A DNA stretch of 19,660 bases from Chitinophagaceae bacterium UBA3961 (lineage in GTDB: Bacteria; Bacteroidota; Bacteroidia; Chitinophagales; Chitinophagaceae), in the NCBI GenBank assembly GCA_002385265.1, contig DGDD01000270.1, forward strand, positions 1 to 19,660. Reading direction: 5' to 3'. Under the pieces are notes generated by a model, which did not search any database, was not told the origin of the DNA, and saw only the letters and a program-made list of their open reading frames with translations. The position numbers were made by a program, and so were the translations under genes. Of this stretch, positions 15,486 through 19,660 are shown piece by piece. Within the stretch, counting starts at the first letter, position 1. Each line of letters starts with the position of its first letter.

Positions 15486-18020
15486 ATGAGAAAAACACTA
15501 CCTATCCTTCTTATTGGATTCTTTCTTACTACTAACTTATTTGCTACTCGCATTCAAGGAACGGTTACTGATGATAAAGGAAAGCCCTTGGCTTTTGCTT
15601 CTGTATTGGTAAAAGGCACCACCAAGGGAACAACCGCCAGCAATGATGGTAAGTACTTCATTGATGTAGACCCCGGAACATATACCATTAGTGCTCAGTA
15701 TGTAGGCTATGAACGAGTAGATAAGAAAGTAACAGTAGGAACTAAAAATGAACAACTCGATTTTCAGTTGTCTTTGCTACAGTTATCATTGAAAGAAGTG
15801 GTAGTGCGCCCAGGAGCAGAAGATCCAGCCTATGAAATCATTCGAAATGCGATCAAGAAAAGAAAGGGATACGAAAATCCACTCGATTCCTTCACGTGCG
15901 AAGCCTATATTAAAACACTGGTAAGAACAAGGAAATTACCTAAGAAAGTTTTCGGACAAAAAATTGAAGAGCGTGATAAAAAGGACATGGGGGTGGATTC
16001 GGCAGGGAGAGGAATTATTTATCTGTCAGAGTCCTTGACACGAATAGCTTACAAGAAACCCAACAAGATCAAACTGGAAGTTTTGTCGGGCAGAGAAAGT
16101 GGTTCCAGTGGATTTGGTTTTAGTTTTCCAACCTTTATTAATTTTTATAGCAATAATGTAACGGTGTTAGGTTCTCAACTGAATCCACGTGGATTTGTTT
16201 CACCGATTGCAGATGGAGCGCTGAATTTCTATAAATATCAATACCTCGGGTCTTTTTGGGAAGATGGAAAAGAGATCAATCAAATTAAAGTAACCCCCAG
16301 AAGAAAGTTTGAACCCTTGTTTTCAGGAACCATTAATATTACGGAAGGCGATTGGAGAATTCACAGTCTTGACTTGGCCTTGTTCAAAGAATCGCAATTG
16401 CAAATTCTTGATACCATCAAAATTCGTCAGCAACATGTTCCCATTTCCAGAGAGGTGTGGAGAACGAAAGATCAGGTTGTGTATTTTACATTCAATCAAT
16501 TTGGAATTGACGCGGTTGGTAATTTCTTGAATGTATACAACAAATACGAAGTAGCACCTAGTTTTGCACGCAAGTTCTTTAACAATGTTACCATCAAGTA
16601 CGATACTGCAGTGAACAAGAAAACAAAAGCGTATTGGGACAGTATTCGCCCGATTCCATTGGAGCCGGAAGAAATCAGGGATTATAAAACGAAGGACAGT
16701 TTGTTTCAAGATCGAAGAGATTCAGCTTTTTCGAAATCGAGTATTGATAGTCTTCGAAAGAGAAGAGGCCCGATCAAATTCAAACAAATAGTGTGGACCG
16801 GCTTTGCCCGAACCAATTACAAGCCGGATCCAATCATTGTTAGGTGGGAGCCGGTGATTCGCAATCTGGAATACAACACCGCGGAGGGATTGGCCATAAA
16901 TGCAGGAATAGGCTTCGATAAACGGTATCCTCAAAAGTCGAAATCATTGAGTGTAATGACTTATTATCGTTATGGGTTGTCGAATTCTCATTTCAATGCT
17001 TGGGCTTCGATCAATTATTCGAAGCGTAGTTTCAATTGGGATGAGAATGGAGGAACCGTTGGCCGTGGATCGTGGACGCTGAGCGGTGGTCAGCAAGTGG
17101 TTCAATTCAACCGCGACAATCCAATTTCACCATTGATCAACAGTTGGTACACGCTGGTCTATAAACAAAACTATTTGAAGAATTATGAGAATCGTTTTGT
17201 GAATTTGAAGTACAATCACCGCTTTGATGCGGGGTTGAATGCTACTATTGGACTTAGTTATGAAGATCGATTGCCGCTTGAAAACACCACAGATTTTAGT
17301 GTTATAGAGTACAAAACCAGAAACTTTACACCAAATTATCCTTTTGAACAATTGACGGCCAATTTTACGCGTCATCAAGCTGCATTGTTACAAGTTGATT
17401 TGAGTTATCGCCCCGGTCAAAAATACATTCAGTTCCCTCGGAACAAAGTTCCCATTGGTTCAAAATATCCAACACTTGGTTTTCAATACGTGAAGGGCAT
17501 ATCGAAGGTATTGGGCAGTGATGTCAATTTTGATCGTTGGAAATTCAGTGTGTGGGATGATGTGAATTTAAAATTAAAGGGATTACTGAAATACAGATTT
17601 AGCATTGGTGGGTTTTTGAATTCGAAAGCTGTTTTCATACAAGATTATCAGCACTTTAATGGCAATCAATTGTTGTTTGCAAGTCAATACACCAATAGTT
17701 TTCAATTGGCCCCCTATTATGCGAATAGCACTACTGCATCTGTTTATGCAACAGCACATTTAGAGCATCATTTCAATGGCTTGCTAACCAATAAAATCCC
17801 CGGGTTTAGAAGATTGAATTGGACCCTAGTAGGCGGCGCGAATTCATTCTATGTAAACAAGAATAACAATTATGGAGAATTGTTTGTAGGTGTTGAAAAC
17901 ATCTTTAAGCTTTTCAGAATTGATTTCGTGTCATCTTATTTAAACGGGTCTTACAACCAAACAGGGATACGACTCGGACTCGGTGGTTTGATCGGTGGTA
18001 GTGTGCAGGTTTCGAGATAA
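15486..18020 (+). CDS. DUF5686 / carboxypeptidase-regulatory-like domain outer-membrane protein
   Basis: An 844-residue outer-membrane protein family common in Bacteroidota. A signal peptide (MRKTLPILLIGFFLTTNLFA, cleavage near 20-21) leads into a carboxypeptidase-D-regulatory-like beta-sandwich at about 22-95 (IQGTVTDDKGKPLAFASV and SAQYVGYERVDKKV). Then follows the DUF5686 signature LKEVVVRPG with PAYEIIRNAIKKR near 114-126. From about 430 onward, alternating amphipathic aromatic-rich strands (for example the runs around NHRFDAGLNATIGLSYEDR) suggest a C-terminal beta-barrel ending in glycine-rich strands. It is not a SusC/TonB receptor: I see no plug domain or TonB box. A weak promoter-like TATATTCG lies 15 bases before the ATG. 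The following gene has its own box, so this is likely a single-gene unit. Function is unknown; a barrel-type surface or assembly role is inferred. Confidence 0.85.
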   Translation: MRKTLPILLIGFFLTTNLFATRIQGTVTDDKGKPLAFASVLVKGTTKGTTASNDGKYFIDVDPGTYTISAQYVGYERVDKKVTVGTKNEQLDFQLSLLQLSLKEVVVRPGAEDPAYEIIRNAIKKRKGYENPLDSFTCEAYIKTLVRTRKLPKKVFGQKIEERDKKDMGVDSAGRGIIYLSESLTRIAYKKPNKIKLEVLSGRESGSSGFGFSFPTFINFYSNNVTVLGSQLNPRGFVSPIADGALNFYKYQYLGSFWEDGKEINQIKVTPRRKFEPLFSGTINITEGDWRIHSLDLALFKESQLQILDTIKIRQQHVPISREVWRTKDQVVYFTFNQFGIDAVGNFLNVYNKYEVAPSFARKFFNNVTIKYDTAVNKKTKAYWDSIRPIPLEPEEIRDYKTKDSLFQDRRDSAFSKSSIDSLRKRRGPIKFKQIVWTGFARTNYKPDPIIVRWEPVIRNLEYNTAEGLAINAGIGFDKRYPQKSKSLSVMTYYRYGLSNSHFNAWASINYSKRSFNWDENGGTVGRGSWTLSGGQQVVQFNRDNPISPLINSWYTLVYKQNYLKNYENRFVNLKYNHRFDAGLNATIGLSYEDRLPLENTTDFSVIEYKTRNFTPNYPFEQLTANFTRHQAALLQVDLSYRPGQKYIQFPRNKVPIGSKYPTLGFQYVKGISKVLGSDVNFDRWKFSVWDDVNLKLKGLLKYRFSIGGFLNSKAVFIQDYQHFNGNQLLFASQYTNSFQLAPYYANSTTASVYATAHLEHHFNGLLTNKIPGFRRLNWTLVGGANSFYVNKNNNYGELFVGVENIFKLFRIDFVSSYLNGSYNQTGIRLGLGGLIGGSVQVSR

Positions 18021-18024
18021 ATTG

Positions 18025-18032
18025 TATCTTTG
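18025..18032 (+). promoter_or_regulatory. -7 promoter box (TATCTTTG) for trhO
   Basis: TATCTTTG is an exact TAnnTTTG match located 4 bases after the DUF5686 stop codon. It is 93 bases before the trhO ATG, so the mRNA should have a leader of roughly 85 bases. The same 8-mer precedes metK. Confidence 0.6.
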
Positions 18033-18042
18033 CCGTGCTTTA

Positions 18043-18073
18043 CGAATTTTGCCCAACCTGCAATTGGGATTCG
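18043..18073 (+). promoter_or_regulatory. Hairpin in the trhO 5' leader
   Basis: CGAAT (18043-18047) and CCCAA (18052-18056) pair with TTGGG (18064-18068) and ATTCG (18069-18073). This gives a 10-bp stem with a 4-base bulge TTTG on the left arm and a 7-base loop CCTGCAA. No T tract follows, so it is not a terminator. Its role, if any, is unknown. Confidence 0.35.
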
Positions 18074-18125
18074 AAAGTAGAGAGACAGCTATTTGCCTAC
18101 TCTTAACGAATTAAAATTCAACCAC

Positions 18126-19187
18126 ATGGCAGTTTTGCACAACCGCATTTCCAGGAAAGAATTGAAGGATCGCGTTTTGAACGATCCTACTCCAAGAACC
18201 ACGATCTCTTTTTACAATTACACCCCTATTTCAGAACCAAATCTGTTTCGAGACGATTGGTATGTTGCTTTTACTGAGCTAGGCGTATTAGGTCGTATTT
18301 ATGTTGCTAATGAAGGGGTCAATGCACAAATCAGTGTACCTACGCACCAGTTCGAAGCTTTTAAACAGAAACTATACAGTTATCCTAGTTTCGATCAACT
18401 TCGATTGAATATTGCGGTTGACGATGATGGCAAGAGCTTTTTTGTATTGGATATCAAAGTGCGTCATAAAATTGTAGCGGATGGTATTGAAGATCCCAAC
18501 TTCGATATGCAGAACAAAGGCAAGTATGTAAATGCTGAAGCGTTCAATCAACTTACAGAAGATCCCAATACCATTGTGATTGATATGCGCAATCATTATG
18601 AGTTTGAAGTGGGCCATTTCAAGAATGCTATTGAAGTTCCCAGTGATACCTTTCGTGAACAATTGCCAATGGCAGTGGATATGATGAATGAAAACAAAGA
18701 TCGAAACATCATCATGTACTGTACCGGAGGCATTCGTTGTGAAAAGGCCAGTGCTTATATGTTGCACAAAGGATTCAAAAATGTATTTCACCTTGAAGGT
18801 GGCATCATCAACTACACCCGACAAGCAAAAGAAAAAGGATTGCCCAATAAATTCATCGGAAAGAATTTCGTGTTCGATGATCGATTGGGAGAGCGCATTA
18901 GCGAGGATGTAATTTCTCAGTGTCACCAATGTGGGGCACCTTGTGATACCCATGTAAACTGCACGAATGATGCTTGTCACTTACTCTTCATTCAATGTAA
19001 CGCGTGCAAAGAAAAGATGAAGGGAACCTGCAGTGATGCTTGTTTTGAATTCATTCATTTGCCTGAAGAACAACAGAAGGAGCTTAGAAAGGGTTCTGAT
19101 AAAGGTCAAAACATCTTCAATAAGTCGAAGGCGAAAAAGCTTCGCCCACGACTTGATGAAATCAATAATATTAAAAAGCAATCATAA
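18126..19187 (+). CDS. trhO: tRNA uridine(34) hydroxylase, rhodanese-like (TrhO/YceA)
   Basis: Predicted to hydroxylate U34 of tRNA at C5, the first step towards 5-alkoxyuridines, in an oxygen-dependent reaction known for E. coli TrhO. At 353 residues it has the family layout: an N-terminal acylphosphatase-like domain ([29 protein letters not shown]), a central rhodanese domain (about 140-240) with the active-site loop [10 protein letters not shown] at 198-207 (Cys199), and [11 protein letters not shown]-terminal cysteine-rich tail contains repeated Cys pairs ([26 protein letters not shown]) that look metal binding. The start is set at the ATG at 18126, which gives MAVLHNRIS, nearly identical to the E. 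coli start. An upstream in-frame TTG at 18093 would only add leader sequence. Its 3' end overlaps the convergent lactonase gene by 6 bases. Confidence 0.93.
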   Translation: MAVLHNRISRKELKDRVLNDPTPRTTISFYNYTPISEPNLFRDDWYVAFTELGVLGRIYVANEGVNAQISVPTHQFEAFKQKLYSYPSFDQLRLNIAVDDDGKSFFVLDIKVRHKIVADGIEDPNFDMQNKGKYVNAEAFNQLTEDPNTIVIDMRNHYEFEVGHFKNAIEVPSDTFREQLPMAVDMMNENKDRNIIMYCTGGIRCEKASAYMLHKGFKNVFHLEGGIINYTRQAKEKGLPNKFIGKNFVFDDRLGERISEDVISQCHQCGAPCDTHVNCTNDACHLLFIQCNACKEKMKGTCSDACFEFIHLPEEQQKELRKGSDKGQNIFNKSKAKKLRPRLDEINNIKKQS

Positions 19188-19660
19188 CCACTTCAAGCAG
19201 ACAGGATTGTAAACCGGAATTTTTGTTCCGGTTTCTTTTAATTTACCTGTTACTGTATCTATCTTGAATACAATGATCTCATCCGTTTTCTGGTTGGCTA
19301 CCAGTATGAACTGACCGCTTGGGTCGATGGTGAAATTTCTTGGGTAGATACCTTGTGTGTCGATTCTATCAACAAAACTCAGTTTGCCGGTAGCAGGATC
19401 AATTTTGAAAGTTGTGATCGTATTTGAAACGCCACGATTGGTGCAGTACAGGAATTTTCCATTTGGACTCACATGTATATCTGCGCTGAAATTTGTTTCT
19501 GCATCTTTGGGATCGATCGCCACAATGGATTGAATCGATTTCAAAGAACCATTCGTTGCAGTGTATTGAAACGCTTGCACCGTTCCCGTAAGTTCTTCCA
19601 TTAAATACGCATATTTACTATTGGGATGGAATTCAAAGGGGCGAGGCCCACCACCCGGGC
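19182..19660 (-). CDS. Lactonase family protein (6-phosphogluconolactonase-type beta-propeller), 5' part beyond the window
   Basis: The C-terminal 158 residues of a seven-bladed beta-propeller of the lactonase family (PF10282), whose best-known member hydrolyses 6-phosphogluconolactone in the pentose phosphate pathway. The frame stays open to the right edge, where it reads [21 protein letters not shown]. That stretch is a typical blade with the conserved GPR-H/F block, so the internal Met at 19601 is not the start. Later blades show [36 protein letters not shown] and a final strand at NPVCL. Many Bacteroidota homologues are exported, so location and substrate cannot be judged without the N-terminus. 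The stop overlaps the trhO stop by 6 bases. The end of this gene also contains the hairpin that probably terminates trhO. Confidence 0.85.
   Translation of the reverse strand, partial: PGGGPRPFEFHPNSKYAYLMEELTGTVQAFQYTATNGSLKSIQSIVAIDPKDAETNFSADIHVSPNGKFLYCTNRGVSNTITTFKIDPATGKLSFVDRIDTQGIYPRNFTIDPSGQFILVANQKTDEIIVFKIDTVTGKLKETGTKIPVYNPVCLKWL
19211..19240 (+). terminator. Rho-independent terminator for trhO, embedded in the lactonase coding sequence
   Basis: AAACCGGAA (19211-19219) and TTCCGGTTT (19226-19234) form a perfect 9-bp stem with a 6-base loop TTTTTG, followed by CTTTTA. It starts 23 bases after the trhO stop. The same bases encode residues near the C-terminus of the convergent lactonase. 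The T tract is short and interrupted, so efficiency is uncertain. Confidence 0.6.

Noticed and set aside
18372..18980. A 202-codon open frame on the minus strand across trhO
   Set aside because: It lies entirely antisense to a clearly conserved gene, shows no recognisable domain and has an isoleucine/histidine-rich composition typical of a shadow frame.

Overview
The window reads as ordinary chromosomal core genome of a member of the phylum Bacteroidota, probably in or near the Chitinophagia/Sphingobacteriia. The evidence is the set of families typical of that phylum (DUF4270 lipoprotein, GSCFA protein, DUF5686/carboxypeptidase-regulatory-like outer-membrane protein, short glycogen-synthase-like protein beside panC). 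Promoter-like boxes of the Bacteroidota form TAnnTTTG and the lack of regular Shine-Dalgarno sequences agree with this. Genus cannot be resolved. I see no IS element, prophage, CRISPR array, tRNA, rRNA, toxin-antitoxin or defence locus. No gene-free stretch exceeds about 130 bases.

Layout. (1) 1-2626, minus strand: panC, panD, a flippase-like membrane protein, then rfaE2 (cut by the left edge), tightly packed. Two genes serve pantothenate/CoA synthesis and rfaE2 serves ADP-heptose (LPS core) synthesis. (2) 2752-6394, plus strand: a glycogen-synthase-like protein that has only the N-terminal domain and has lost its substrate motifs, a DUF4270 lipoprotein, then metK with its own promoter box and a strong terminator. 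(3) 6454-9627, plus strand: a tight NUDIX hydrolase - rlmB - HMG-CoA lyase - GSCFA run, with one overlap and small gaps. (4) 9605-11399, minus strand: a NahK-like sugar kinase of the aminoglycoside phosphotransferase fold and a MiaE-like tRNA hydroxylase, separated by a strong hairpin terminator. (5) 11453-18020, plus strand: bioF, a penicillin-acylase-family Ntn hydrolase closely followed by a small four-helix membrane protein, and the DUF5686 outer-membrane protein. (6) 18126-19187, plus strand: trhO with a structured leader. It meets a convergent lactonase/6-phosphogluconolactonase-family gene that runs off the right edge.

The genes cover cofactor synthesis (pantothenate, SAM, biotin), RNA modification (RlmB, MiaE-like, TrhO), envelope biogenesis (RfaE2, flippase-like protein, DUF4270, DUF5686) and catabolism (HMG-CoA lyase, acylase, lactonase). 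They do not form one dedicated system, and I found no convincing novel multi-gene system. The items most worth a second look are the degenerate glycogen-synthase-like protein, the trhO leader, the acylase with its small membrane partner, and the compact terminator/promoter arrangements. Several start codons were set downstream of the longest open frame, for panD, the NUDIX gene, the kinase, the MiaE-like gene, bioF and trhO. Reasons are given in each entry.
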